Assembly: GCA_004346725.1 (NCBI GenBank)
Contig: SMDE01000002.1
Location: 1 to 64,000 of the forward strand
Direction of reading: 5' to 3'
Source of the DNA: Phytobacter diazotrophicus
GTDB taxonomy: Bacteria; Pseudomonadota; Gammaproteobacteria; Enterobacterales; Enterobacteriaceae
Length of the DNA: 64,000 nucleotides
The notes under the pieces were generated by a model. The model was not told the DNA's origin. It saw only the letters and a program-made list of their open reading frames with translations, and did no database searches. Below, piece by piece: positions 51,455 through 61,698 of this stretch. Both the position numbers and the translations under genes were made by a program. Each line of letters begins with the position of its first letter. Within the stretch, counting starts at the first letter, position 1.

Positions 51455-52273
51455 ATGACCCGTTCACTTAACGACAAACTGACGATACTGGCAGGCCGCC
51501 TGCTGGTCGCCGCTATTCTGGTTTTTGTCATGCTGCCGACCATCGTGGTGTTTATCTCCTCGTTCAGCAGCACTGCCGTGTTGTTTTTCCCGCCAAAAGG
51601 CTGGTCGCTGCGCTGGTTCGAGCGGGCGGTGAGTTATGACGATTTCCGCCACGGTTTTTACTCCGGGCTGATAGTCACCGCGTGGGCGTCGTCGCTGGCG
51701 GTGGTCATCGGCGCCACGCTGGCGATTGCCATTGAACGCTATTCCTTTGCGTGCAAGCAGGTGCTGGAAGGCATTTTGCTGTCACCGCTCTTTATTCCCC
51801 ACTTCACCATTGGCCTGGGGCTGTTGATGCTGGTGTCGCAACTCAACCTCGGGCGCGGTTACCCACTGGTGATTTTCTGCCACATCGTCCTGGTACTGCC
51901 GTTTGTGTTACGCAGTGTGTATGTGTCGTTAAAAAACCTGGAGCAGCGCATTGAACTGGCGGCGGCAAGTTTGGGGGCATCGCCGCTGCGCGTGGTATGG
52001 ACCATCACCGTGCCGCTGATTTTACCGGGCCTGTTTGGCGGCTGGCTGTTTGCCGCGATCCTCTCGTTTAACGAATTTACCGCATCGTTGTTTATTACGA
52101 CCCAGGCAACGCAGACCCTTCCGGTGGCGATGTACAACTATGTGCGTGAATTTGCCGATCCAACACTCGCTGCCCTGTCGGTTATCTATATTGCCGTCAC
52201 CGCCACGATGTTAATTATCGCCAATAGGTTTCTAGGTCTGGGGAAAATATTAAATGTTGAAGCCAGACATTAA
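51455..52273 (+). CDS. ABC importer permease, PotC-like
   Basis: 272 residues, six membrane segments, EAA loop ELAAASLGASPLRVVWTITV. Starts 1 base after the previous stop, so it is coupled to it. Together they form the heteromeric channel usual for this family. Confidence 0.94.
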   Translation: MTRSLNDKLTILAGRLLVAAILVFVMLPTIVVFISSFSSTAVLFFPPKGWSLRWFERAVSYDDFRHGFYSGLIVTAWASSLAVVIGATLAIAIERYSFACKQVLEGILLSPLFIPHFTIGLGLLMLVSQLNLGRGYPLVIFCHIVLVLPFVLRSVYVSLKNLEQRIELAAASLGASPLRVVWTITVPLILPGLFGGWLFAAILSFNEFTASLFITTQATQTLPVAMYNYVREFADPTLAALSVIYIAVTATMLIIANRFLGLGKILNVEARH

Positions 52274-52403
52274 TAAACCGTGAAGAAATGCACGCGGGCT
52301 ATTGCGCCACGCTGCATTTAAAAATGCCTGATTATCATTCATACCGCCCCGATGCCGCGTAGCGATAAAAATATCGAGGGTCGCTTATATTTAGGGATTC
52401 ACT

Positions 52404-53654
52404 ATGCCAACAGAAAAAATCAATACTGTGATTGTCGGTGCAGGTCAGGCCGGTATTGCCATGAGCGAGCATCTGACATTAATGGGCGTGCCCCATGTCG
52501 TGCTGGAGCGCAGCCGTATTGCTGAGCGCTGGCGCTCTGAACGCTGGGATTCGCTGGTGGCGAACGGGCCTGCGTGGCATGACCGCTTTCCGTCGCTGCA
52601 ATTCGACAATATCTCCCAGGAAGCTTTCCCACCCAAAGAGCGCATGGCACAGTATTTTGAAGACTATGCGAGGATGATTAATGCCCCGGTGCGCACGGGC
52701 GTTGACGTGCATCAGGTTACTCGCCTGGCAGGACGCAGCGGATTCAAGGTGGTGACCTCTGCCGGAGAATTTGAAGCCGCCAATGTGGTCGCCGCCACCG
52801 GCCCGTTTCAAAAACCGTCGTTTCCGCAGATCGTCCCGCAAAGCGCCGGGGTGCATCAGATCCACTCCTCGGTTTACAAAAATCCGCAGCAACTGCCCGC
52901 AGGCGGCGTACTGGTTGTTGGAGCAGGCGCGTCCGGTACGCAAATTGCCGAAGAGCTGCGCCAGTCAGGGCGTGACGTTTATCTGTCAGTCGGTGAACAT
53001 TATCGTCCACCGCGCAGTTATCGCGACCGTGATTACTGCTGGTGGCTGGGCGCGCTGGGTCTGTGGGATGAAGTGAAAATAAAGCCGAAGAAAGAGCACG
53101 TTGCCTTTGCCGTGAGCGGTTATGAAGGGGGCAAAACCGTCGATTTCCGACGCCTGGCGCATACCGGTATTACTCTTGTGGGCATTACCAAAAGCTGGGA
53201 TAACGGTGTGCTGCGCTTTGCCGAGGGGCTGGCAGAGAATATCGCTGCGGGCGATAACGCCTATTTTGATGTACTGCGCGATGCGGACGCTTATATCGAA
53301 CGCAACGGGCTGGATCTGCCACCGGAGCCGCAGGCGTGGACGTTACTGCCGGACCCGGAATGCCTGCTCAACCCGCTGGCACAATTAGATATTGCCGCTG
53401 CCGGTATTACCACCATTATCTGGGCGACGGGATTTAAATTTGATTTCGGCTGGCTACAGGTGGATGCCTTCGATGAAAAAGGCCTGCCGTTCCATAAACG
53501 CGGTATTTCAGCGGAGCGTGGCATTTATTTCCTTGGCCTGCCGAATCTGGTCAACCGTGCCTCTTCGTTTATTTACGGCGTATGGCATGACGCAAAATAT
53601 ATTGCCGATCATATTGTTTTGCAAAACGCCTACAGCGACTACGTTAAATCATAA
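52404..53654 (+). CDS. Flavin-containing monooxygenase (CzcO-like)
   Basis: 416 residues with two Rossmann loops: FAD at VGAGQAGIAMSEHL (residue 9 on) and NADPH at VVGAGASGTQIAEEL (near 175), plus the WATGFKFDFGW motif near the end. These enzymes N- or S-hydroxylate amines or carry out Baeyer-Villiger oxidation. It is 130 bases after the permease on the same strand and closes the cluster, so oxidation of the imported compound is likely. Confidence 0.9.
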   Translation: MPTEKINTVIVGAGQAGIAMSEHLTLMGVPHVVLERSRIAERWRSERWDSLVANGPAWHDRFPSLQFDNISQEAFPPKERMAQYFEDYARMINAPVRTGVDVHQVTRLAGRSGFKVVTSAGEFEAANVVAATGPFQKPSFPQIVPQSAGVHQIHSSVYKNPQQLPAGGVLVVGAGASGTQIAEELRQSGRDVYLSVGEHYRPPRSYRDRDYCWWLGALGLWDEVKIKPKKEHVAFAVSGYEGGKTVDFRRLAHTGITLVGITKSWDNGVLRFAEGLAENIAAGDNAYFDVLRDADAYIERNGLDLPPEPQAWTLLPDPECLLNPLAQLDIAAAGITTIIWATGFKFDFGWLQVDAFDEKGLPFHKRGISAERGIYFLGLPNLVNRASSFIYGVWHDAKYIADHIVLQNAYSDYVKS

Positions 53655-53771
53655 TGCTCAGGGTATCGCGGCTGTTCATCAGCCGTGACACATACACTTT
53701 TGCGACAGAAAAGCAAGGAACATAAGGTGAACGGAATGACCATCAGAGCCGCATTTTCCCCCTCACCCTAA

Positions 53772-53884
53772 CCCTCTCCCCAAAGAGGAGAGGGGACCGA
53801 TCGTGCTCGCATTTTTTTGGGGATTCCTCACCCCTCAAGGAAGAGGGGACCGTTCGTGCTCGCATTTTTGTGGGGATTCCTCAC
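53772..53884. repeat. Two tandem hairpin repeats, 53-base period
   Basis: The 43 bases AGAGGGGACCG..TTCCTCAC at 53789-53831 recur at 53842-53884 with two mismatches. Each copy opens on a small hairpin (CCCTCTCC/GGAGAGGG at 53772-53794; CCCCTC/GAGGGG at 53831-53848). Such hairpins are common intergenic repeats in Klebsiella and Enterobacter genomes. Confidence 0.7.
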
Positions 53885-53929
53885 ATTGCGGGTGGTGAGC
53901 GTAATGCGGCCCCTTATGAAACAGAAGCG

Positions 53930-55981
53930 TTATCGGACATTAGACGGCGCCAGTAGCTTTTCGATCTCATCGGCGGGCAAGGGTTTCGAACACAGATACC
54001 CCTGCATAGCGTCGCACCCCAGTTCCATCAGCAATTTTTTCTGCTCCTCTGTTTCAACGCCTTCCGCAATCACGCCGAGCCCCAGACTGTGCGCCATCGC
54101 AATAATGGCCGTACAAAGTTCAAACCCCACCCCTTTTAAATCTTCCACGAAGGAGCGATCAATTTTGAGAAAATCAATATTAAATTTTCTCAGATAGGCC
54201 AGTGATGAATAGCCGGTGCCGAAATCGTCGATGGCAATCTGAATACCAATCTGATGCATCATTTTTAAATTGTGGTTGACGCGTGTTTCCGAATTAAGCA
54301 GCAACCCTTCGGTGATTTCAATGGTGACCGCATCACCCATGAGGTTATGATTCTGTAGATCCCGAATCCAGGGGATTTCTTCAAATTCCTGGCTGCGTAA
54401 CTGTATCGGTGACAGATTGATGGCCATTTTGAGTTGAGGATCATATTTTTGCCGCCAGTAAGCCAGTTGTGTGATGGCCTGGTTTGCGATCCAGTTGCCC
54501 ATGGGGACGATAAGACCGGTGTCTTCGGCCAGCGGAATAAAGACATCCGGGCTAATAATCCCCTGTACCGGGTGGAGCCAGCGAACCAGTGCTTCCATTC
54601 GGGTAATCTGCCCCGTGGTGAGCGAGACAATCGGCTGGTAATAGACCACAAACTGGTTCTCTTCGAGCGCCTTTCTTAAATTTCTCATCATCCGCAGACG
54701 CGCATGAATCGCATCATGCAGGGCGCGTGAGTAGTAGCGAAAATTCTTACGACCCGAATTTTTAACCGCATACATCGCCTGGTCGGCGTTCTTGAATAAA
54801 TCTTCGAGGTTTTCTGTATCAGTGGGATAAAGAGAAATGCCAATACTGGCTGAGACAAACATCGTCTCACCGTTAATTATAAAAGGCGCCTCCAGCTTCT
54901 TGAGAATGTTGCGGGCAATCCCCGTACATTCGGACGGGTCGTTAATATCCGAGATAATAATCGCAAACTCATCGCCACCGAGGCGCGCGATACATTCGGC
55001 GTTACTGGCACACTCAAGTAAACGCATCCCAACGCGGCCTAATAATTCATCACCCGCCCGGTGCCCCATACTGTCATTAACCGATTTAAATTGATCGAGG
55101 TCGATAAGCATCAGCGCCATGATACGGTGGGTGCGCGAGGCGTGACGGGCCGCCTGTTCAAGCTTGCTTTGAAACAAATGACGGTTGGGCAAACCGGTAA
55201 CCGCATCATAATTCGCTTGTTGCCAGATTAACTCTTCCTGTTTTTTACGTAGGGTAATATCGGAAAACATGCCAACGTAATTAATGACATTACCCGCAGG
55301 ATCTTTTATCACTGAAATGCTCAGCTCTTTGAGAAATTCAGTGCCGTCTTTATGCCGGTCCCATACCTCGCCCATCCACTGCCCTGTGTCGTTTAATGCC
55401 TGCCACATCTCGGTATAAAAAAAGCGTGGATGACGGCCCGACTTAAATTCCCGAGGATTGTGCCCCTTCACCTCCTCCAAAGACCATCCTGTCAGCACGG
55501 TGAAAGCCGGGTTAATACTAATAATATTATTGTCGCAGTCGGTCACGACAATGGCTTCCTGGCTGGCCTCGAACACGGCAGCCGCAATTTTCATTTGCTC
55601 CTGCGCTTTTTTGCGTTCGGTGATGTTCTGAACGTAGACCAGCCTGGCCGGTAGTCCCTGGGCTGGATAAAAGGTCACGGACTCCGAAAAGACCGTCATC
55701 TGCGAACCATCATGATGCAGAACAGGCCACTCTCCGCCAAGGCGGGTGCCTTCTTTGATAAATTGATGATGACGTTGCAGAACAGTCTGTTTATCTGCGG
55801 CAGGGAAAATCATGGTGAAGGAGTGATTCAGCATCTCACTTTGGGTGTAGCCATAGATATCGCAATAAGCCGGATTAACAGTGAGATAAAGCCCTTCATA
55901 ATCAATTACCGCTATTCCGACGGGACATTTGTCGAGGATTGCCTGAAATAAGCCACTTTCATCCCAGTGAGTTTTATTCAT
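53930..55981 (-). CDS. PAS-PAS-GGDEF-EAL protein (cyclic-di-GMP phosphodiesterase, perhaps bifunctional)
   Basis: 683 residues with no membrane segment. Two PAS domains (about 8-125 and 130-248) are followed by GGDEF (about 255-415) and EAL (about 425-675). The cyclase loop is RLGGDEFAI; the EAL motif reads MEALVRW. The phosphodiesterase residues EITEG, DDFGTGYSSL, KIDRSFV and AEGVET are all kept. So the EAL half should be active; the GGDEF half looks intact but lacks the RxxD site. Signal sensed by the PAS domains is unknown. Confidence 0.92.
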   Translation of the reverse strand: MNKTHWDESGLFQAILDKCPVGIAVIDYEGLYLTVNPAYCDIYGYTQSEMLNHSFTMIFPAADKQTVLQRHHQFIKEGTRLGGEWPVLHHDGSQMTVFSESVTFYPAQGLPARLVYVQNITERKKAQEQMKIAAAVFEASQEAIVVTDCDNNIISINPAFTVLTGWSLEEVKGHNPREFKSGRHPRFFYTEMWQALNDTGQWMGEVWDRHKDGTEFLKELSISVIKDPAGNVINYVGMFSDITLRKKQEELIWQQANYDAVTGLPNRHLFQSKLEQAARHASRTHRIMALMLIDLDQFKSVNDSMGHRAGDELLGRVGMRLLECASNAECIARLGGDEFAIIISDINDPSECTGIARNILKKLEAPFIINGETMFVSASIGISLYPTDTENLEDLFKNADQAMYAVKNSGRKNFRYYSRALHDAIHARLRMMRNLRKALEENQFVVYYQPIVSLTTGQITRMEALVRWLHPVQGIISPDVFIPLAEDTGLIVPMGNWIANQAITQLAYWRQKYDPQLKMAINLSPIQLRSQEFEEIPWIRDLQNHNLMGDAVTIEITEGLLLNSETRVNHNLKMMHQIGIQIAIDDFGTGYSSLAYLRKFNIDFLKIDRSFVEDLKGVGFELCTAIIAMAHSLGLGVIAEGVETEEQKKLLMELGCDAMQGYLCSKPLPADEIEKLLAPSNVR

Positions 55982-56666
55982 ATTGCCCCCGCCACGATCA
56001 ATAAAAACGGTGAATTTCCCTCAGCGCGTAATCACCGTTTCACCTCAATACCATAATAAGCAAGCTCAATATAGTCATCGGTAACGAACAGGCTTATTAC
56101 GCCAAAAAAATAACAGAATCGATTTATCTCGTTCAATGTATACATCATGTATTCTTTAGCGTTGTTTGAAAATGTCTTTCCTCTTTAAGAGCGCTCATTT
56201 GCATTAATTAGCGCCTTTCACTACTTAACGATAAAAACATACGTCTTCACGCTGGCTTAAACGCGACCAGGCGCACTTTATGCAGATCCCGAAAGAGCCT
56301 CTCAGCAGGGTAAAGCAGGCAGCCAGGCGGATAATACCAACCATCACATCACCACACCTGCCGCCCGGTCAACCCGGTTAATAGCCATTTTCACTCCGTT
56401 CTTTTACAACAAGTTAATAACATAAAGTGATAATTAGAAACCCCCTCTGTAAATAAATTTGATGCTTATTGTTAAAAAACCATGTTTTTTGTGAGGTTGT
56501 TCACTGTTCCCTGTCAGCTTTTCCTTAACATTGACTACGCATGTTCAGTCAGCGCTTTTATTCGCATCAGCAAAGTATCGTTATTCTGCGGCAGGAATAC
56601 GTTGCCAGGAGCTTAAAAGCAGTCATGGACACTCTAACAATCACATTTATGAACAGGGGATGATCA
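55982..56666. other. Long gap between the GGDEF-EAL gene and the alcohol dehydrogenase gene
   Basis: About 685 bases, AT-rich, diverging from both genes. It includes a short palindrome ATGTATACAT near 56138 and likely both promoters. I could not find a gene, tRNA or strong hairpin. Confidence 0.4.
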
Positions 56667-57833
56667 ATGTCGACATATTATTTTCTACCGACACGCAACG
56701 TATTTGGTGAAGGTAGTGTTCAGGAAGCCGGTACGTTGGCAAAAACGCTAAATGTGAAAAAAATCCTTATCGTCACGGATGCATTCCTGGCAAAAAGCGG
56801 CATGGCTGATAATGTTGCGAAGATTTATCAAGAAGCCGGTATCGATGTACATATTTTTGGTGGCGCAGAGCCAAACCCCACGGACAAAAACGTCGCGGCA
56901 GGCATCGAATGCTATCGTGAACATGGCTGTAATGGGATTGTTTCACTCGGTGGCGGCTCCTCCCATGACTGTGCCAAAGGTATTGGCCTGGTTGCGGCAA
57001 ACGGCGGGAATATTCGCGATTACGAAGGGGTGGATAAATCCAGCAACGATATGATCCCGCTGATGGCGATTAATACCACGGCAGGTACCGCTTCTGAAAT
57101 TACCCGCTTCTGTATTATTACGGATACGGAACGCAAGGTGAAAATGGCGATTGTCGACTGGCGCGTCACACCGCAAATTTCCATCAACGACCCGGAATTA
57201 ATGGTCGGCATGCCCCCTTCCCTTACCGCTGCAACCGGTATGGATGCGCTGACGCACGCTATCGAAGCCTACGTGTCGACAATGGCGAATCCGTTAACCG
57301 ATGCCGCCGCATTGCAAGCCATTAAAATGATCACCCAATACCTGCCCAAAGCGGTAGCCAACGGTGAATATATGAAGGCAAGGGACAATATGGCCTATGC
57401 CCAGTACCTCGCCGGGATTGCGTTTAACAACGCGTCACTGGGTTATGTTCATGCGATGGCGCACCAGTTAGGCGGCTTCTATAACCTTCCTCACGGCGTC
57501 TGTAACGCGATTCTTCTGCCATATGTTGAATCATTTAACCTTATCGGCAACCTTAATCGCTTCCGCGATATCGCCGAAGCTATGGGTGAGAAAGTCGCCG
57601 GTCTGTCGACCGATGAAGCCGCCGTGAGGGCGATTGCCGCCATTCGTCGCCTGAGCAAACAGGTCGGTATTCCTGCCGATCTGAAAAGCCTGGGGGTTAA
57701 ACCGGAAGACTTCGCCATTATGGCGGAGAACGCCAAAAAAGATGTTTGCCAGTTAACCAACCCAAGAAAAGCGACGAAAGAGCAGGTCATCGAGCTTTAT
57801 CGTCAGGCTTACGAAGGCGAAGGCGCGCTCTGA
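56667..57833 (+). CDS. Iron-containing alcohol dehydrogenase (YiaY/DhaT-like)
   Basis: A group III dehydrogenase of 388 residues. The NAD loop is [15 protein letters not shown] (about 95). Metal ligands are Asp and His in [12 protein letters not shown] and two His in [16 protein letters not shown]. It resembles E. coli YiaY and also 1,3-propanediol dehydrogenase, so primary alcohols or diols are possible substrates. No partner genes are adjacent. AGGGGATGATCA precedes the ATG. Confidence 0.93.
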   Translation: MSTYYFLPTRNVFGEGSVQEAGTLAKTLNVKKILIVTDAFLAKSGMADNVAKIYQEAGIDVHIFGGAEPNPTDKNVAAGIECYREHGCNGIVSLGGGSSHDCAKGIGLVAANGGNIRDYEGVDKSSNDMIPLMAINTTAGTASEITRFCIITDTERKVKMAIVDWRVTPQISINDPELMVGMPPSLTAATGMDALTHAIEAYVSTMANPLTDAAALQAIKMITQYLPKAVANGEYMKARDNMAYAQYLAGIAFNNASLGYVHAMAHQLGGFYNLPHGVCNAILLPYVESFNLIGNLNRFRDIAEAMGEKVAGLSTDEAAVRAIAAIRRLSKQVGIPADLKSLGVKPEDFAIMAENAKKDVCQLTNPRKATKEQVIELYRQAYEGEGAL

Positions 57834-57875
57834 CATAGCGGTATTTAGCGTATAACGGCACCGGCCACTGAGAAA

Positions 57876-57902
57876 GATCCACGCTTCGGCGTGGATCTAT
57901 TC
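57876..57902. terminator. Bidirectional terminator between adh and pgaD
   Basis: GATCCACGC and GCGTGGATC pair across the stable loop TTCG (57885-57888). It lies between convergent genes and has short A/T-rich flanks on both sides. Confidence 0.8.
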
Positions 57903-57918
57903 TCCCGACAAGACTGCC

Positions 57919-58347
57919 CTAGTTTTCTGCCAGCATTTTTGCCATCCACACACGGTCAATCGCACCGGTGTCATAATGGGCAAGGGTAAATACCTGGGCC
58001 CGACTCATCGCCTGCGCGAGTTCAGGTGTGATATTAAAGCTTGCCGCCACTTCATGCTCTTCAAGGCCGGGGCGACGCCGACGACGCTCAACGCGAAAAC
58101 GTAGCTGGTTATATTTAGCCCAGCCGATAAGTGTCAGACCGATCATACAGGCCACCAGCAGATAGACGCTCAGGGTGCTGAGCGTGGTATAAAACGGCCG
58201 GACGCCCATAAAGGGATCGTGTTTTATCGCCACCACCAGCCCGCTATAGATCAGCCAGCAAAATCCCAGCCAGGCAACAAGCGTTAAAAACACATCAAGC
58301 ATGCGCGGAAACAGACGCTGTTCAGTAAAAATTAACGGTTCGATCAT
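57919..58347 (-). CDS. pgaD: PgaD, accessory subunit of poly-N-acetylglucosamine synthase
   Basis: A small inner membrane protein (142 residues) with two membrane segments (about 15-40 and 58-80) that supports PgaC; in E. coli c-di-GMP acts at the PgaC-PgaD interface. Its ATG overlaps the pgaC stop by 4 bases. Last gene of pgaABCD. Confidence 0.93.
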   Translation of the reverse strand: MIEPLIFTEQRLFPRMLDVFLTLVAWLGFCWLIYSGLVVAIKHDPFMGVRPFYTTLSTLSVYLLVACMIGLTLIGWAKYNQLRFRVERRRRRPGLEEHEVAASFNITPELAQAMSRAQVFTLAHYDTGAIDRVWMAKMLAEN

Positions 58348-59678
58348 GGTTCAATTCTCCCGATACCGCGGTCGGGGCTGACCCAACGCGCTCTGCTGCG
58401 TTTGCGTCGCAGCATCACTTTCGGGAAAGCCACCAGGGTTGTGAACAGGCTCAACATCCAGTACACCACCGGAAACCAGATAACCCAGAACAACGACGCC
58501 GCAATGCCTTTTTCATAGCGCCGTTCAATAAACAGGCTGACCGCGAATTGCAGCAGGCAAACGACGCCAAGCATCAGGCCAGTAAATGCGGGTGGAAAGA
58601 GATGCTGAACATGCAGTGAATCAGGCATAGGGATGACAAGCCCGATGAGAAACAGCACAATCGTCATCGCATAGGCAAATGCCCACACGCTGGACATACA
58701 AAACTCAATAAACAACGGCCACATGCGTCGATATTCCCAGCCCCACAGGCGACGCATATTGACAATAAAGACTTCGGCACCGCCCTGTGCCCAGCGCAGA
58801 CGCTGCTTCCAGAGCCCTTTTAACGTCTCAGGCATCAGGATCCAACACAGCGCACGGGGTTCAAAAAAGATGGACCAGTGGCGCAGTTGCAACTTCCAAC
58901 TGATATCAATGTCTTCGGTGATCATATCCGGGCTCCAGTAGCCCACCTCAGCCAGCGCCCGACGACGAAACGCGGCAATGACGCCGGAAACAGTAAAAAC
59001 CTGCCCATAGACACGTTGGGTTCGCTTGATCAACCCGATGATTGATGAGAACTCACCGACCTGCACCCGCCCGATAAGCGTTGATCGCGTGCGAATACGC
59101 GGGTTACCGGTCACCGCCCCCACGCGCGGATGATTTAACAACGGCGCGACCATATATGCCGCCGCATCTTTATCCAGCAAGGCGTCGCCATCAATGCAGA
59201 CCAGAAAATCACTGCGTGCTGCGGCGGCTCCGGCCGCAAGCGCTACCGCTTTGCCCTGGTTTTCCGCCAGATGGATGACCCGCAGCCGTGAATACTCTTC
59301 GGCCAATTGATCCAGCACAGCGCCCGTGTTGTCTTTCGAACCATCGTTAATGGCGATGACTTCGATATTGTCGTAACGCTGGGCCAGGGCGGCTTCGATG
59401 GTTTCCCGCGCATTCAGCCCTTCGTTAAAGCACGGTATAAGAATGGAAATCAGCGGATTTCCCGCAAGCGTTGGCGCAGGTGTCCCTTCCCCCCATGGCC
59501 AGTAACGCTCACGATGAAACCAGAAATAGAGGCCACCGCTCATCCAAAGCGCAGACATAAACAGCGGCCAGAAAAAGACGAAATCCAGAATCACTTCACC
59601 CGTAAAGACCACCGCCACACCGAGCGGAAAACTGAACATCAGGCAAAGGATCAGGAATGCGATGATGCGATCGGTCAT
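58344..59678 (-). CDS. pgaC: PgaC, poly-beta-1,6-N-acetylglucosamine synthase
   Basis: The processive family-2 glycosyltransferase that makes PNAG from UDP-GlcNAc. 444 residues with membrane segments at both ends and the catalytic core between: [23 protein letters not shown] and the polymerase motif QRLRWAQGG. Overlaps pgaB's stop by 4 bases. Confidence 0.95.
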   Translation of the reverse strand: MTDRIIAFLILCLMFSFPLGVAVVFTGEVILDFVFFWPLFMSALWMSGGLYFWFHRERYWPWGEGTPAPTLAGNPLISILIPCFNEGLNARETIEAALAQRYDNIEVIAINDGSKDNTGAVLDQLAEEYSRLRVIHLAENQGKAVALAAGAAAARSDFLVCIDGDALLDKDAAAYMVAPLLNHPRVGAVTGNPRIRTRSTLIGRVQVGEFSSIIGLIKRTQRVYGQVFTVSGVIAAFRRRALAEVGYWSPDMITEDIDISWKLQLRHWSIFFEPRALCWILMPETLKGLWKQRLRWAQGGAEVFIVNMRRLWGWEYRRMWPLFIEFCMSSVWAFAYAMTIVLFLIGLVIPMPDSLHVQHLFPPAFTGLMLGVVCLLQFAVSLFIERRYEKGIAASLFWVIWFPVVYWMLSLFTTLVAFPKVMLRRKRSRARWVSPDRGIGRIEP

Positions 59679-61690
59679 TTTTGTGGATACCAGTATGATG
59701 AGAAAGCGGGGCGTATCTCCGCCATCCGGGGTTGATCGTTGATGAAGTCATCCGGGTAATAGCCGTAGTTTTTGGCGCCGCTCAACCGAAGTTGTTGCAT
59801 CCACCCGATAAGCATTTCATCACTGATGCCGTCCTGCCCTGCCCCTTTGCGCCAGTTACGCGCCTGCAACTCAAAGACCGTTTTCTCCATTGCGCCAGGG
59901 TAACGGGCCACGCGCCCGACCAGCCTGTCCAGCCAGTCGTTCGCGTCTTTCGGCGAAATATCTTCCATCAACGGCATCGCCATCGGTGCCGTCCAGTCAT
60001 AGGTGCCAAGGAAATCATTCAAATTTTGGGCAAACCAGGTTTCGCTCTTTGGCTCCAGCACCGGCATCGCGTAGATATTGCGCGCCGTTTTCACCTGCGG
60101 GCCGCGTATGGATCGAACGGTTTGCGTGAGTTGTTCGGTGAAATCAATCAGCGCCCGGCTTTTAAAGCGCGTCCAGCGCTCAAGTAGCTGGGGATTGGCA
60201 CGAATTTGCGCAATGTCGTGAGGAAACCCGGCTGCGCGATACACGTCCAGCGCTGCCGGAGAGGCATCTTCATAGTCCGTCAGAAACGCATCATCGTGGA
60301 ACAAAATGCCCTGAAAGCTGGCATGGCGAGCCAAATCTTCGTAGATATCGTTGATCCGCTTACGGGCCACGGGGCTCCAGGGTGACAGCCGCGCATAGTG
60401 CCTGCTGTCAGGCGCTGTACGCCCGGCGCCCGGCGACCATGCCATCACACGTGGAACAGAGGCATCAAGATTGAAAGCCAGCACCGGCATCCAGGCATAG
60501 ACACTCACAGCCGCGCGGGTCTGGAGTTGCCATGCGACAAAGTTGAATAAATCGGCGCGCATCGGCAGCCAGCGGTTCGGGAAATAGAGCGCCTGCACAT
60601 TGCCATCCCCTTTCGGGTCGGCATAGGCCTGCAAAAATACGTGCGTGATATGCATATCAAAGACGCGCTGAATGAGCGCATCGATATTTTTACGCTGCTG
60701 CGCGGGGTTTTTGTCATACACATAATCCAGGTCGATGTGCATAACCCGCATAGACTCAGGCTCTCTGACCTGCGCGACCTGGTCGGCAAACTCACGAAGC
60801 GACGGATTACCAGTGATAAGCATACGGGGTATGTCGTCCAGGTTTGCCGCATTGGCCAGGCCCTGATTGAGGGTAAAAGCCATCTGATAACCCTGCTGCT
60901 TCGCCAGCCTCAACGTGGTGCCACTCGCCGCACCATACGGCCAGACCCACGCGCGCGGTGAATGTCCCGTCACCTCGGTAATTTTCCGGCTGATATGCAC
61001 AAGGTCAGCGCTCATGCGTTGCTCAAACTGGCTATCGGTTTCGTACTGCCCGGTGGCGTCATTGAATCCGCGATTTGCCGCGGCAGGCTCGCGGCTGCCC
61101 TGCGGATTCGCTTGTTGCCCATAGTGCGAAGCCCAGGTGTGTGCGCCAATCTCCACCAGCGATGACTGGCTGGCTTCGCGTACCATTTGCCAGGTCGCAA
61201 ATTTATCGCGTGGCGTCTTTAGCCCGCCAAAATCAATCGGAACATTGGCTGGCGCATCTACCCAAATGCCGACAGGTGCCCATAAGGCATGCCATTTATA
61301 GGATTTGAGCAGCGGTAAAACACGTTTGATAAAGCTGCTGTAACCGTCATCAAAGGTCAGCAGTACTGCTTTCGGCGGCAGGACACTCTTGCCGGCGTGA
61401 GCATCGAGCACCTGCTGCACGCTTATCGGGTGGTAGCCATTAACATGCAGCCAGGCAAACTGATCGTTAAGCGCACTGGTGCGCACGGAAAGATAGCGCT
61501 GATCCGCGGCGTTATCCTCCACGTCGTGGTACGCCAGCACCAGGAAGCTGTTTTTTGGCCAGGGCTGTTCCGCGTAGAGTGGCGCCCGCGCTGAGGGGGA
61601 AAGGTAGCGTGGCGCTGGCGCGCTGGCACACACGTTTGCCAGTATCCACCCTGCGATCACAATGACGATGCGTAGCCAGTGTTTAAACAT
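59675..61690 (-). CDS. pgaB: PgaB, PNAG N-deacetylase
   Basis: Removes some acetyl groups from PNAG, needed for export. The N-terminal deacetylase domain has [11 protein letters not shown] and [11 protein letters not shown]; the C-terminal glycoside-hydrolase-like domain starts near 310 ([13 protein letters not shown]). 671 residues, as E. coli. E. coli PgaB is a lipoprotein, but here the only cysteine of the leader is in LANVCASA, a poor lipobox (Ala-Asn-Val-Cys), so it may be freely periplasmic, cut at ASA. Confidence 0.94.
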   Translation of the reverse strand: MFKHWLRIVIVIAGWILANVCASAPAPRYLSPSARAPLYAEQPWPKNSFLVLAYHDVEDNAADQRYLSVRTSALNDQFAWLHVNGYHPISVQQVLDAHAGKSVLPPKAVLLTFDDGYSSFIKRVLPLLKSYKWHALWAPVGIWVDAPANVPIDFGGLKTPRDKFATWQMVREASQSSLVEIGAHTWASHYGQQANPQGSREPAAANRGFNDATGQYETDSQFEQRMSADLVHISRKITEVTGHSPRAWVWPYGAASGTTLRLAKQQGYQMAFTLNQGLANAANLDDIPRMLITGNPSLREFADQVAQVREPESMRVMHIDLDYVYDKNPAQQRKNIDALIQRVFDMHITHVFLQAYADPKGDGNVQALYFPNRWLPMRADLFNFVAWQLQTRAAVSVYAWMPVLAFNLDASVPRVMAWSPGAGRTAPDSRHYARLSPWSPVARKRINDIYEDLARHASFQGILFHDDAFLTDYEDASPAALDVYRAAGFPHDIAQIRANPQLLERWTRFKSRALIDFTEQLTQTVRSIRGPQVKTARNIYAMPVLEPKSETWFAQNLNDFLGTYDWTAPMAMPLMEDISPKDANDWLDRLVGRVARYPGAMEKTVFELQARNWRKGAGQDGISDEMLIGWMQQLRLSGAKNYGYYPDDFINDQPRMAEIRPAFSSYWYPQK

Positions 61691-61698
61691 GCGTGTCC

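Noticed and set aside
53817-54197. Plus-strand frame over the repeats and the end of the GGDEF-EAL gene
   Set aside because: Mostly antisense to the EAL coding region.
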